A stretch of DNA of 64,000 bases from NCBI GenBank assembly GCA_032622095.1, contig CP136061.1, positions 198,322,935 to 198,386,934 of the forward strand, written 5' to 3'. The DNA comes from Siphonodentalium dalli (taxonomy: Eukaryota; Mollusca; Scaphopoda; Gadilida; Siphonodentaliidae). Positions 24,159 to 36,761 of the stretch are shown in pieces. Made by a program: the position numbers and the translations under genes. The notes under the pieces are model-generated. The model was not told the origin of the DNA. It worked only from the letters and a program-made list of their open reading frames with translations, and did no database searches. Every line of letters begins with the position of its first letter. The stretch's first letter is position 1.

Positions 24159-25507
24159 CAAGTCAGGAATTGAGGCAGAGTTCCAGTGGTGACCTCATGT
24201 TCCAAAATAATAGTTTGCCATCCAATGAGGGCGATCTAGGAGATACATGCTTCAAGGAGTTCATCAGGCCATGTAGAACCCCAATAAAAACTCTGACATA
24301 TTTAGAACGGAGACATAGACAGCTACTTGGCAATGACATTTCAATGCCCACATGTGACATCATAAACCAATTGGTGAGAGGCAACATCCTAGATTCAGAG
24401 CAGAGCACAACCGAGGCTCACGGTGGACCCATCACAGATGGAACCATGAGTCCTACCTTCGTTGAACAGAATCTATTTGACAGTAACCAGTCTTGCCACA
24501 CATGAACTAGCTCGAATGAGAATCAAAGACAGATTGCGGGTAGTTCAGAAAGTACCTGTAGTTCTCCATCCGGGGAAAACTCACAATTGAAGCAGAGCTC
24601 CAGTGGTGACCTTATTGTCCAACATATCAGCTCGCCATCCAGTGAGGGCGATATAGGGGATACATGCTTCAAGGAGTCCATCAGTCCGTGTAGAACCCCA
24701 ATAAAAACTCTGGTATATTTAGAACGGAGGCATAGACAGCGACTTGGCAATGACATTTCAATGCCCACATATGACATCATAAACCAATTGGTGAGAGGCA
24801 ACATCCTAGATTCAGAGCAGAGCACAACCGAGGCTCACGGTGGACCCATCACAGATGGAACCATGAGTTCTACCTTCGTTGAACAGAATCTATTTGACAG
24901 TAACCAGTCATGCCACACAGAAACTAGCTCAAATGAGAAACGAGGACAGATTACTGGTAGTTCAGAAAGTACCTGTATCTCTCCATCTGGTGAAAACTCA
25001 CGAGAATTATACACATGGGACGAAATTCTGTTTCTCCCAGTGGACCAAGTGGAACACTTGGCTAAGCTAGGACACCCCAGTGATACAGAAACTTCCAAAG
25101 ATGAAATGACCATAAATGACCTTGGTGAAAATTCCGTAATTCAATACAGCACGGGAATAATAGTCAAAGAAACTGAATCCGACGAAACTGAAAGTAACGA
25201 CAGTACTCCTGCCACATTCAGCATCTCCTCTGAAAACTTGTTATGCCAACATTGCACACCGGCCTCATTAACAATCGTCGCTTCATCTAACACCAGTGAT
25301 ATAGAAGAACACTACAGTGAATACAGAACTAGCACTCCAATAGATGCATGTAGTTCTGTATATTTTCCAGTGGAGGAGCAGGACCAAGGATTGATCATGA
25401 AAGCAAATGTGAACCCCGATAAGCTGTCCTCAGAAAGATGCAAAACACATACTAGTAGGGGACAATCTAGCAAATGGCCCTGGGATCCTGGAGGAGTGCT
25501 GCCATAA
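24155..25507 (+). pseudogene. Internally duplicated Ser/Thr/Glu-rich protein, interrupted by one stop
   Basis: From the ATG at 24155 the same frame runs to the TAA at 25507, interrupted only by TGA at 24503. The protein consists of two tandem copies of a unit of about 140 residues, starting LRQSSSGDLMFQNNSLPS.. and LKQSSSGDLIVQHISSPS... Each holds PCRTPIKTL.YLERRHRQ.L, GNDISMPT.DIINQLVRGN and SEQSTTEAHGGPITDGTMS. The repeat is also clear in DNA (about 24170-24585 and 24590-25000). After the second copy a unique acidic tail of about 170 residues contains SETETSKDE-like clusters (DTETSKDEMTINDLGEN, ETESDETESNDSTP). No membrane segment or known domain recognised; the YLERRHRQ..GND..MP block looks like a short helix. 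At the stop, copy 1 has ACATGA where copy 2 has ACAGAA. It is either a decaying gene or one whose real start is the second ATG at 24587. Confidence 0.5.
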
Positions 25508-26260
25508 GCGATACTATAATTTCCTTCACAGAAGGGAAGTGCTACTATGGTACCAGTACAACAGTAAAAGGGCTTTCAAGGAAGGCAGTACCAGAGTTAG
25601 CACAGTCAAAGTGTCCAGTTAATAACACATACTGGTCGGCAGTGACTCTAATTTCCATCAACGAAGGAATCGGTCAAAAATTGGTGGAAGTCAATATCGC
25701 ATTCCACGATACCATCAGTTTCTGGTATAATTCCCTCCATCGAAGGGAAGTGCTACAATGATATGACCGTAAATTTAATGGCATGCACAGCCATGGCCTT
25801 CTGAGAAGGTGTTGCAGTAGCGTATTGGCGCAGCCAGCCTGCCCAGTTAATAACATGTACCATTAGTGATGGCATAAATTTAATGACACGCACAGCCATT
25901 GCCTTCTGGGAAGGTGTCGTGGTAGCATACTGACACAATGACAGTAAACAGCAGACATAACCATAGTCTTCCAGGAAGGCAATACGGTCCAACCAGTAGG
26001 TCCAGTCAACATATATCATCAGTGATGGTATAAGGAATAAATTGGTCCAAACACAAACTTGAAACAGACAAGCACTGTCTGATGACTTGATCTGGAAACC
26101 TTCATGGACTGAAAAGTACTAGGTGTGCATCCCTATAAGGAAGTGGCTACCATCATCCTGCTTATCGTTATAGAAGAATTAGCCTCTGGCACTGATAGCA
26201 GGTCCCTTCATTGAAAGGATACACAGTAATGGGCGCAGCCACACTTGATAAAAACATAGA
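25508..26260. repeat. Degenerate tandem repeats built on TTCYNNGAAGG
   Basis: The core CTTC(C/T)..GAAGG..GT..TA recurs at about 25535, 25578, 25665, 25745, 25803, 25905, 25970, 26140 and 26210. A clearer 105-110-bp pair (AAATTTAATG.CA.GCACAGCCAT.GCC) starts at about 25770 and 25867. Probably a decayed satellite downstream of the reading frame. The short frames across it are not genes. Confidence 0.5.
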
Positions 26261-26278
26261 AAAGGGAGACGAGAACCA

Positions 26279-26358
26279 ATAGAGGATGGCCTTCTAGAGA
26301 ATACCTTGATGTTTCATAATAGAGGATGGCCTTCTAGAGAATACCTTGATGTTTCATA
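26279..26358. repeat. Exact 40-bp tandem duplication
   Basis: ATAGAGGATGGCCTTCTAGA.. is repeated once, head to tail, 26279-26318 and 26319-26358, without differences. Confidence 0.95.
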
Positions 26359-26434
26359 CAGGGAACACCCCCCATTTATTTTGGATGCCTGGATTCCACT
26401 GTGGAAGGAAACGGAAAGAGAAAGTGGGGAGGAG

Positions 26435-26474
26435 TGTAGTAGATTTTGGGGAATTCCTGACATAGCGCGCATGC
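26435..26474. repeat. 40-bp direct repeat, copy 2
   Basis: Identical to 24119-24158. Sequence after it diverges (GCGGGATATAG.. here, CAAGTCAGG.. at copy 1). Confidence 0.9.
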
Positions 26475-26689
26475 GCGGGATATAGACAGAGAGAATTACC
26501 ACGCCGATCCACGATCACACCAATGACCTGCTTGTACGATTATCCATCTGCATCAGCCGGCCAGTGATACCAATCGACGGACACTCTCTACGACGACTTG
26601 CGGGGACGTCTGCACCTTATAGGGTGTAAGTTTACTTCAAAGTGTCCATTGGCACCGCGGTATGTTTGGCGTTCGGCGGCGGTTTCAGA

Positions 26690-26990
26690 GTTTGTAACTG
26701 CAGTTGAGCACCGCGGCCGAGCGGCAAGTACACCATGGCCGACCGTCAAGTACACATGTACACCATGGCCGAAAAGCAACTACAATGGGGCCGAATGGCA
26801 TGTACACCGTGGTTAGATTTCTGGTTTATATTGTCTTTTTTCAGTTTAATGAATGCACACAGCGGCAACTACACCATGGTCGAATGGCAAATACACCGCG
26901 GCCCAATTGTAGTTAGCTGGTGGAGCCGCTGTGAAGTTGCATTTCGGCCGCAGTGGCAATGCTAAGCGCACCGTGGTTAAGTGGACACTT
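26690..26990. repeat. Degenerate CACC(A/G)(C/T)GGCCGAN.GGCAA minisatellite
   Basis: About ten loosely spaced copies of a 20-30-bp word such as TACACCATGGCCGA.CGTCAA, interrupted by AT-rich sequence at about 26815-26855. It is unusually GC-rich for the window and includes NcoI-like CCATGG palindromes. All short frames here follow the repeat. Confidence 0.6.
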
Positions 26991-28916
26991 GTTTTGCCCA
27001 GCAGGGTAGTACATGTGTATTCAGTTCAAATTCATACAGATATCTTTCAGACTTTCATGTTTACAAAATGTAGGCGCGCATAGTCCCGCTCGCTGGGTTT
27101 TGGCCAGCCGCGCGGTTTCTATCAAGATAAAATAAACAGCGGAAATACATTCATAAATGTTGCGTAAATTGAATTAGTTTACTCACGATGGATGTCCATT
27201 ATTATGAAAGTTTCCTCAATAATATCCTAATAGTATACATGTAGAATAATGATCATATTAAGAATGCGTTATTTTCCGCAAAACACTTTGTGTGAGCGGA
27301 GCGTTTGTATATATACAGCATGTAAATAGTGAGCGATAAGCAAAACACCGTGGTGATTGATTAGGTTGAGAGTGATTCATGGTGACCCATTCAACACCAA
27401 AATCGGAGATTTAGCTTATTAAATGGCTATACCGGTAATGCGGTATGTTGTAAATAAGTTCATGATTCCACTGAATTGTAGAATGTAGAGGCTATGAATC
27501 ATTGCTGCCTTATCGTAGCGAAAATTTGATATAACCCTTTCTTTACTAAATGGATTCTCCCACCAAGTAAAAAAGAATTTATTTGAATGATCTATTATTC
27601 ATTCAGAGGGGTGTTCAGGAAATGCAAGCAGATGACAACAGACTAACAGATAATACATACATGTACATGTGTACTAGTAGAAGGATATCTATTAATTGGT
27701 TGGAAATGTTCAGAAAAGTTCAACGAACGACTTTATCTGAACACTTCCCACAACATCTACTTGTCAATAAGCATTTAGTAAATGAAGGGTTAATATATGA
27801 TTCTCAATAGAACTAGAGGTGGGCGGTCCCCAAGTCTGAATTTAGTGTGGCTGACATTTGCGGAATGAGGTCCCCAGAGGGCTAGCATCACCAAATTCAC
27901 CCTCTGGGAACCTCATTCAGCTTAGGCCTCTCTGTATGGGAGGCATTGGGTCAGATTCCACAGTTGGTGATGTTCAGCCATTAATTACTTTGATTATGCG
28001 ATTTAACTTGGATTAAATTAAATTTTAATTTGAAATACACATGATCAGTGTGTTGGTGAACTGCTTGGTGAACTTTCAAGCACCGTACATCTATAAAATG
28101 GCTTTGTTGATGTCAAATGATCCAATATTCCCAATATTCAATAAATTGTGACCTACAAAACTTGAAAATATAAGGGTACATGTAACATAACTTGCTGAAT
28201 GCTGATATAAGCCCAAGTTGCCAGGAAATGATATGGGGGCCATTGGTTCATTTCTTTCACCTTTCATATGCTTCAGAACAACCAAACAGCCCCCATTTTC
28301 GGTTTACTTTAAAAAGTACCCCCGATAGTCACAAGGGGGTACCCCCCCCCCTCACTCAAACCTATCACCTCTGTCCCCCAAAATGTCCCCAAATTAGCCT
28401 AATCTAAAGGCGTAAATAACGGTGGTATTTCTAACAAAATTTCATATACATGTATATGCAGTGGGGTCTACTCGGTGTTGAGTGTTTTGCTTATCGCATA
28501 CTCTTTACATACATGTAGATGTACTGTTTGTTTACATAAGATGACGTTTGCTTACATACAATGTAACACAAAGTACTAACATAACAACATGCTGAAATTA
28601 ATGTGATACATGTATTTATGATTGGTATAAGAACAAGGTTTGTTTATACTATTAATTCTGTTTATGGCGGTTTTAACGGATGTTTTAACAGCTATACCCA
28701 GCGCCAACACTTAGTCACTTACCCAATCTTTAAAAAGATCCTCATGGACATATATCATAATTTTCTTCAACGTCTGGTGTGACAACCCGCTAATACCTGT
28801 AGGGCTGTAGACCGTGTATCATAACCTAACAGCATGTATTGTAACTCCACCGCAGTGACCGTTTCCATACTGCTGTCATTGCCAATTCATTAAAAGCGAC
28901 ACATCACATATTCATT
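26991..28916. other. Intronic or intergenic stretch, small hairpin only
   Basis: No gene recognised. A 19-bp hairpin with one mismatch (27863-27881 with 27900-27918, GAATGAGGTCCCCAGAGGG) stands out. Words GATAAGCAAAACAC (27338) and GTGTTTTGCTTATC (28470) belong to a family also seen at 17.8 and 33.1 kb. Confidence 0.4.
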
Positions 28917-30640
28917 ATTAGCTCAACAACGTCCATGTGTGCGTGTGTGTGTCCGTCAACAATTTCCTTTGGCGCGGGCTACAGGTCGTACCTTTGGTCT
29001 GATCTTTATCAAATTCGTCATGAATGTTGACATTGACATGTACCGGTAGATGGGAACAGGTCATTTTGGGTCATTGGCCAAAAAACATGGCGACTTACGG
29101 CCATCTTGGATTTCAAAATTAAATCGATAGGCGCGGTCTACATGTCTTACTGTTTGTCTGATCATCATGAAATTTATCATGGATGTTAACGAGTCATTTT
29201 GTGGTTGTTCCACCAAAAAACATGGCTGCCAGCAGCCATCTTTGATTTCACTCTTTGCATGACTAAATCCTTTGGCGCGGGCTACAGGTCGTAGCTTTGG
29301 TAGGATCTTCATGAAATTTGTCATGGATGTTAACAATGACATGTAGATTGGAAAGAATCCTTTTGGGGTCATTCGGCCAAAAAACATGGCCGCTGGCAGC
29401 CATCTTGGATTTCAAAATTAAATCGATTCGCGTGGTCTAAAGGTCATACTGTTCGTCTGATTATCATGAAATTTGTCATGGATGTTAATAATGACAGGCA
29501 AATGGGAACTAGCCATTTTGGGGTCGTTCGGCCAAAAAAACATGGCCACCAGCAGCCATCTTGGATTTGACTCTTTGCATGACTAAATCCTCTGGCGCGG
29601 GCTACAGGTCGTAGCTTTGGTCGGATCTTCATGAAATTTGTCATTGGTGTTAACAATGACATGTAGATGGGAACGAGCTGTTTTGTGGTCATTCGGCCAA
29701 CATACATCTTGGATTTTACTCTTTGCTTGACTAAATCCTTCAGCACAGGCTCTAGGTTGTACATTTGGTCATATCATTATGATATTTGTCATCTCTATTG
29801 ACATGTAGATGACATGTAGATGTGAACGAGTCATTTTGGGGTAGTTTGACCAAAAAACATTGCCACCAGCAGCCATCTTTGCATGACTAAATCCTTTGGC
29901 ACAGGCTACAGGTCCTTACTTTGGTCAGATCATTATGAAATTTGTCATGAATGTTGATGTTGACATGTGGATGGGAGTGAGTCATTTTGGGGTCATTTGG
30001 CCAGAAAACATGGCCGACAGCGGTCATTTTGGATTTCAAAATTAAATCCATTAGCACGGGCCAGAGGTCGTATCTTTTGTCTGATCATTAATAAATTTGT
30101 CATGGATGTTAAAATGGACATGTAGATGGGAAATGAGTAATTTTGGGGTTGTTCGACCAAAAACATTGCCGCCAGCAGCCATCTTGGATTATATTCTTTG
30201 CATGACTAAATTCTTTGTCAAGGGCTACAAGTCGAATCTTTGGTCCAATCATCATGAGATTTGTAATGGATGTTAACAATTACATGTAGATGGGAAAAGG
30301 TTCATTTTGAATTCAACCAAGAAACCTGGTCGCCAGCAGCCATCTTGTATTTTACTCTTTACATGAATAAATCCTTTGACACGGGCTACAGGTCGTATCT
30401 TTTGTCGGATCATCATGAAATTTGTGAAGGATGTTAACAATGACATGTAAATAGGAAGGAGTCTTTTTTGTGTCATTTGGCAAAAAAACGATGGCTGTCG
30501 CGGCCATCTTGGATTTTAATCTTTGCATAACTAGGCCTTTCAACTTTCCACATTCCTAATCGCTCCATAAACTGTAACACATGAAATTATTCCCTTTCCT
30601 CATTGAGCTACAGTGTCATTGACACTTTCATAATTACATT
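28917..30640. repeat. Tandem array of about 180-bp units (AGCTCAAC..TTGAGCTACAGTGTC family)
   Basis: About nine diverged units share GGCTACAGGTCGTA, TTTGGTCNGATC, ATCATGAAATTTGTCATGGA, TGTTAACAATGACATGTAGA, TGGGAA, TTTTGGGGTCATT.GGCCAA and GCAGCCATCTTGGATTT. The region opens with TTAGCTCAAC and closes with TTGAGCTACAGTGTCATTGA. The same family, with three units, recurs at 54.04-54.79 kb. Long minus-strand frames across it repeat every unit and are not genes. Confidence 0.85.
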
Positions 30641-30759
30641 TCAGTCAATTCACATTTTCAGCTGCATATACATGTATACCGGTATGTGAACCAATTTCAT
30701 CATTACAGAAATTGCAAATTCATCGTTGATTCCATCATCTCAACATTTCATTAAAGTGA

Positions 30760-31195
30760 GACTTTATGTTCACACATCGATTCATTCAGGCAACATTTTT
30801 TTTCCATTTCTACACTGGTCATTGCATTGATCGTCTTCAATGGGAATAATCTATAATTATATATATATGTATATCATTGTTGACTATTAAAGTGACATTT
30901 CTCTTCCTCCCAATCGATATTGCATTAAAATGACGCTTCATATTCATTACACTTCATTCAATAATTTCTGTTTCTACATCACTTATTGCATTGATTGCCT
31001 TCAGGTAAGGTAAGCTATGTCCGACTCAAATATTAAAGTGACGCATCATATTCACTACACTTTATTCAATAATTTCTTTTTCTACATAGTTTACACGTAT
31101 TGCATTGATTGCCTGCAGCTAAGGTAATCTATGTCCGACTCAAATGATACAAATATTAGAGGCATTCCATTTCCATCCATTAATTCTAAGGAAAC
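30760..31195. repeat. Diverged tandem repeats of about 115-120 bp
   Basis: TTCATTCAATAATTTCTGTT, TATTGCATTGATTGCCTNCA and GGTAA.CTATGTCCGACTCA recur at about 30957-31030 and 31068-31145, with weaker copies upstream to 30760 beginning ATTAAAGTGA. Confidence 0.6.
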
Positions 31196-31230
31196 TTCTG
31201 CTGTGATATATATATATGAATATATACATA

Positions 31231-31751
31231 CATGGGTAATACATGTGCTACACCACTCGGAGGAATGTCTGTGTCATCACACTAAAATACCATGTTAGAA
31301 CTTGAATTGATATATTCGTAATCGTATATAGTCACCAATAGCCGGGTTACTACCGTAGTACCTGACATTGCCTATCTAGTGAACTATTCAAACCCAACAG
31401 GCCTGGTTGATTTCACTGTGGGATGATGGTTCACTTCCATCCTCAAGCTACTTTTCTTTTCTGACGTGCAGGGGTAGATATGCTTGAGGCCCCACCACAG
31501 TTAAATTCGCACCAGGTTCTCAGCTATCTTATGTTCGAACTTTACTCATATGTTTGGACTGATCATAACCATGATTTCAATGCTGGGTTTGAATAGTTCA
31601 CTAGATGGGCAATGTCCGTTACTACGGTAGTAACCCGGCTATTGGTGACTATATACGATTACGAATATATTAATCCAAGTTCTAGCATGGTATTTGTGTG
31701 ACGACACAGACATTTCTCCGAGTGGTGTAACACATGCAGTACCCTGTATGG
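31231..31751. repeat. Fold-back with about 170-bp arms
   Basis: Arms 31231-31403 and 31580-31751 are inverted copies at roughly 90%. Paired landmarks are ACACCACTCGGAG.AATGTCT, ATATTCGTAATCGTATATAG, TCACCAATAGCCGGGTTACT and AGTGAACTATTCAAACCCA. The central loop of about 175 bp is unique. It is probably a terminal-inverted-repeat element or a snap-back duplication. Confidence 0.85.
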
Positions 31752-32129
31752 TACATCATATAATTATTGTAACGTTGAACTTAATGATCAACTTGGTGGT
31801 TGCTCCATTACGTGTCACGTACGATCGTATTATATGATAAGCACGCCATCTGTTTTTTGTGTGACATACGATTGCATCATATCCTTATTTAGACGCGCAC
31901 GTACATACTTATTACTATGCCAGATGTTTGTAAAATTGTTCCTTATTTGGCTAGTATTACGAGATACAACTACATTTTATCGTAAATTCCTTATTTTGCA
32001 TGTGACGTACTTATAACAACTTGGGAGAAAATACTCACTGGGTAAATTAAATTCGATATCGTTGCAAAAACAGTTATAATATGTACACGTATTCTGTCAG
32101 ACCACTTGATGGAGAAGAATAGTTATCGA

Positions 32130-32640
32130 TACGGTGGAAATCAGCGCTAAAAATAGTTGTATCAGGTCTGGTGCACCTCTCCCCTTCAGTTCACATCTGA
32201 CTCAAATGACGCCACTTTTGACAGCTTTAAGCCACGCCATTATACTCCTGCTAGCATGGTGATGATTATGTATAAGTTTGGTGGTAGTCTAAACAAATTA
32301 TTATCAAATTTAGTGCTTCCCAATCTCTCATCCAAACTGAACCAATTTGGCGTCTTTAAATCACACGATTAGATTCCCTGTATCATGGAAAAGAATTTGT
32401 ATCGATTTGAATTGGCCGGCTGGATTTGGTGGAAATCGGCGCTTGGAATGTGTTTATCAATGTCGGTGCCCCTCTCCCCTTCCGTGCAACCATGTCACAA
32501 ACGGCGCCAATGTTGACATCATTAAATCACGCGATTAGATTCATGGAGATGACTATGTATAAGTTTGGTGGAAATCGGCGACAAAAAAAATATGTGCTGT
32601 CCCTCCCCATTTTCTGCCCCTGACAAAAGCAGCGTCACTT
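32130..32640. repeat. Diverged repeats with CACCTCTCCCCTTC and GTATAAGTTTGGTGG
   Basis: GGTGC.CCTCTCCCCTTC at about 32170 and 32463, GATGA.TATGTATAAGTTTGG at about 32262 and 32549, and CGGTGGAAATC.GCGCT at about 32132 and 32428 mark two to three units of about 290 bp. No gene. Confidence 0.55.
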
Positions 32641-34062
32641 TAGAAAATTCTAATCCACAACATTAAGTTCCTCGTAAACAGTTACCCCTATTAGACATTT
32701 TTGACCCGTGAATTTCTGTAGAACACAGACAGACATATATTAGCAAATATAGATATAGATTAACTAAATATTGATAATTGTCTTGTCTTGACTTGTTTAA
32801 ACTTTTAATGATTGCGAACATAACAATTTTTGGAAAGTTTAGACCTATATATGAAATGTGCACCCGTTCATGTATAGAAGGTTCGCAACGCACACATGTG
32901 TTTCAATTTGTGTCGCGGTGATACATGGTCATCTACATGTATAGTGAGGTTTGGATAAAACAGACACCACCATGCCAATTACACTATAGCGCATCACTAA
33001 TCCTCACCACTCAATCTATTGGTATTTATGGATCACCGTGAATCAGTACCCCAGAAAAACCGCCACGGCGTTTTGCTTACCACACACTCTTTATGTAATA
33101 ATAGTGTGCATACTTGAATTGCTGCGCAGAATGTACCTATTAAATTAACTTCCGATTCTATACTGAGCTTCCTTATAAGTTGATAGATGGTAACATGTCG
33201 CTTTCAAATTGAAAAAGGCTCTTCTCACGGCTTTAATATAGGAAGTGGAAAGGCGTTGCTATATCATCGATTATGGGGATTGTTTAGCAATGTAACAGAA
33301 AGTGTGTCAGCTTAAAGCAGGCTCTCCTTGATACGCGACCATCAATTGTCACACAACCAGTCTATGCAAATATTTCCAGGTCATAAGCCACAAGAAAACC
33401 ATAGTCAGAAATGGTAACGCGCTCAAGATCATATATTATATACCCATGATTGTAATTATAGAATATAAAATATATTGGTTTCGCGAATGACCAACTCAGA
33501 ATTCCGTTGAAATAACAATAACAACCAGCACCTAATTAACGAACCGGCGGCCGACTCGGCCGTCTCCGACCACAACCATCAGCGCGCTGCAAAACGAAAA
33601 ATATCTATAGAAATCAACATTATTGACATAATAATGTAAAGGAAAATAAACGAAATTGAAATTCCCAACTACACCTTTTACCGGACTCGGCCTCCTGGTC
33701 GCGCAGTTCGACATTTAGACGGGAAAAAACCATTATCTATAAATAAAACGCTCATCGAACCATAGCTATCTAGAATTTGGACAACAGTATATACGCGGTG
33801 CGCGCGTAATAAACATTTAAACCGAAGGCGTTTCCTCCAAACTAATTTAGTTATGATTTGTAGCAATGTCAATTTGTTTCATACGATTCATATAACATTT
33901 TTAAAAGGGCAATAACTCTGATATGTTGAAAAGAAGAGAGGTGCAATGTGTGGATATCTCTTCCTTCATGCTGGTCTATCACCATTGCAAAGAACATCAT
34001 AATCTGACAAAAATTGTATTGTTATACTGCAATAGGTTGATAGAGACAGCTTATATTAACCA
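32641..34062. other. Intronic stretch, no gene recognised
   Basis: Contains a fragment of the TGGTAAGCAAAAC family (about 33065-33110) and a start of a 'GGGCAATAACTCTGATA' dispersed repeat at 33907 whose relative follows the next element at 36112. Confidence 0.35.
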
Positions 34063-36108
34063 GGGGCATGTTTCATGAAGCAATGTCATAATATTATCTT
34101 AAGATGGACTAATCTAAGATCTAAGGTGGATCTTATGATGTAACTTTTCCGTTTCAAGAACGCGTTTCACAAAACAAGATTAAGTCCTACTTAAGTAGTA
34201 TTTTAAGTTCGCGCGCTTTTAGACTGGCTCTCGACATTTATTACAGCTATGCGCAGAAAATGTTGGTTCTGTCTATGTTATATGCCCAGGTACAGTGTCT
34301 GCATGGTGACAGATACTAGGGCGTGTCTAAGAATAATTATGATATTGTAATCCAAGGGCGATAATCAGTATAATGACTGATGCATATACTTAACTGCACG
34401 AGCGCGCTTTTTAACATATTGGGCACTTCGCGCCCATCTACTATACCTCTCTCTTTTTTAACTTTCGCGTCAGACTCCATCCACACATAGCTGAATGCTT
34501 CCAGTGCCTATTTTAAACAAACGTAACGAGCTCAAATATATTATTTCAGTTATCAAAGGGACTTATACAATATACATTGTGACTCAGAATGTGAACCTTC
34601 ACACATATAACATGCCATTAAGGCGACGCGAGACATGTGTTCGGCCTTTCAATGCAGATATTAGGTTCTAATATATTATACGTCTTTGAAGCATCTATAA
34701 TACCAGGAAACAGAATATGTCGTCACAGCGACATACACACACAATACACCACGATGGAAGCACTGAACTAAACGCTCTTTATGGATTGCCAACATTCATG
34801 GAATACTAACACGAAACGCTCTTTATTTATATTGCTATAATGTGAACAGGACTTCATATCGTGCTCCAAATAGACTTATTTCCAATCTGAGACATACTTG
34901 TAGAAGCCATATATAAATGATGTTAATGCCATTTGCTCTGGTTATGTTGACAAATATGCTAAACGCCTGTTATAGTTAACAAACTGCGTATGAACTTCGA
35001 AAGTACTTTATGTTGAACGACATTTTGCATATATGTTTTAATAAAAACCAAAGCAACGACTTCTAATAAAGAGCGTTTATAATTAACAAAACATGAACAG
35101 ACGGCCGGTTCAGATGCCCCTGGGGAAAATTACTAAAATACCAATATAGACTATACCACTGTATAGTCTATATTGGTATTTTAGTAATTCCCCAAGTGGT
35201 TTGTGGGCCGGTTCACAGTGATATGTTCTTTCGCGGATCCCGGTGTGCCCGCGCGGTCCGTATACTTTATATATACATGCTCTCTATCTTTTTATTTCAT
35301 AGTTAATAAACATGTGATGCAGATGTAATAAATGTATAAGATCTGAGATTCGCGTGGGTGGGTTATGATAATATACATAATAATAATAAAATAACACATA
35401 TTATGTATTATTATATTGCCGATATATATACGGGGTACATATACAATATATTTTACAATCAAATTATAACATAATAATATAGAAAGGCAAGTATATAATA
35501 ATAATAATAGCTGACATAAGCATTTATAAAAAAAACCTGAGTATAAATCATTCACTATTATCCTCGATGTGAAAATGTTCGGACTAATTGTCTTAACATG
35601 TTTATTGTCTACAGTGCGATTGGGTGATTTGAATCGCAAATGATGTCCAACTCTATGGAAATGTATTCTTTTTGTTACAGCAATTAGACATGTATATATA
35701 GTCCGGTCTTGGCGGTTTACAGTTAGTAGCGGACACCCCCCCCCCCAATCTTGCAACCACTGGCCACGTCACTCCTATATATAGCTTACCAGTTGGTTAT
35801 TAATTACTACCATTTCTGAAACACACCTCCGTGCTATCAAGATGTTATTCAGTTAAATGTGTTTATAATAATATATACATGAACTGGATCCATCCACATT
35901 TCGGACCAACTGCGGATCACAACGTACATGTAGGTCTTAACTTTAAGATTATCTTATGACACCTCACAGCAATCGTAAAGTTAAGATCAAAGTTAAGACC
36001 ATCTTAAGTTAAGACCTTGTTCGTGAAACGCACCTATGACTGAAGTTTGAACTTATGACCATCTTAAGTCCCAACTATGTTATAAGTTGCCTTCATGAAA
36101 CAGGCCCC
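34063..36108. mobile_element. 2.05 kb TIR element (GGGGCATGTTTCATGAAG ends)
   Basis: The left end GGGGCATGTTTCATGAAG (34063-34080) pairs with CTTCATGAAACAGGCCCC (36091-36108). Subterminal regions hold many CTTAAGATGG / AAGTTAAGACC words in both orientations. No transposase visible. The interior contains the hairpin at 35.12 kb, CTCTTTAT words and AT-rich sequence with a 154-codon minus-strand frame (35292-35756) that has no recognisable domain. Non-autonomous DNA transposon, family not named. Confidence 0.65.
35121..35195. repeat. Near-perfect hairpin, 35-bp stem
   Basis: TACTAAAATACCAATATAGA and CTATAC on the left are mirrored exactly on the right after a 4-base centre (CACT); only the GGGGAAAA/TTCCCC base differs. 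Confidence 0.9.
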
Positions 36109-36465
36109 AGGCGCATAACTCGGGTAGGCATGTTAATATCCTTTTGTTCCGATACCGATGAGTGAGTCAATCACATTGCCAAATGATATCACAATCTGAA
36201 AAGCGATGCTTCAGCTATCAGCTACGCACATAATATTCATAGTGACAATTTCAACACCCGAAACTGAACTTGGCTTGTATTTCGTTCTAGTAAACATACA
36301 TACTGAATTTCATTCCATTTAATTTCACATTTATCAGTGAATTTGTCATTCCATGTAAATTTAATGAAATATGCATGCCCCAATAACATAACACGCGTCG
36401 TACATGTTGATTTTAAAATGGGAGTTTACACATTATTGGGTACACGAAAATTGTTTGTGTTGCAG

Positions 36466-36665
36466 GTTTCATAAAAGATTCAACAGGGAGTTACGACATC
36501 TTCATATACTGTGTAATGGTACTCGTGTTGCTACCTCTCGCTGCCCACGCATCGTTGTATTATTTCAACAAGTTTACTGATTTTTCTTCGGAAATCGACG
36601 TTCCTGTGAAAGACAATCCATCGAGCGATACATTGAACACAGTCACAGAAGACACACGCTTTTAA
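36466..36665 (+). CDS. SLC16/MCT-like transporter, last coding exon (TM11-TM12 and tail)
   Basis: The acceptor TGTGTTGCAG joins the 21538 donor in phase 1 and restores Gly: ...GPIAG then FIKDSTGSYDIFIY, the typical MCT run G-x-[IL]-x-D-x-TgsYd at the TM10-TM11 loop. One long hydrophobic segment (CVMVLVLLPLAAHASLYYF) follows, then a 35-residue acidic, Ser/Thr-rich cytoplasmic tail and TAA. The preceding intron is about 14.9 kb and accounts for much of the repeat content. The family usually ends with a variable cytoplasmic tail, as here. Confidence 0.85.
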
Positions 36666-36761
36666 CGCACCCTTGGAATGTTTGTACTTGTGTATTTAGA
36701 TGTCTATTATATCTTATGAAGTGCTAAAAGTGTGAGTATCTACATTTTCTATGTAATGGTT

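Noticed and set aside
24119-26474. 40-bp direct repeats as LTRs or target-site duplications
   Set aside because: Too short for LTRs, no TG..CA ends, no gag/pol content; too long for a target duplication.
29061-30543. Minus-strand frames with MTNFMK and RPVARAKGFSHAKS peptides
   Set aside because: They recur with every 180-bp repeat unit and are broken elsewhere; repeat family, not a protein gene.
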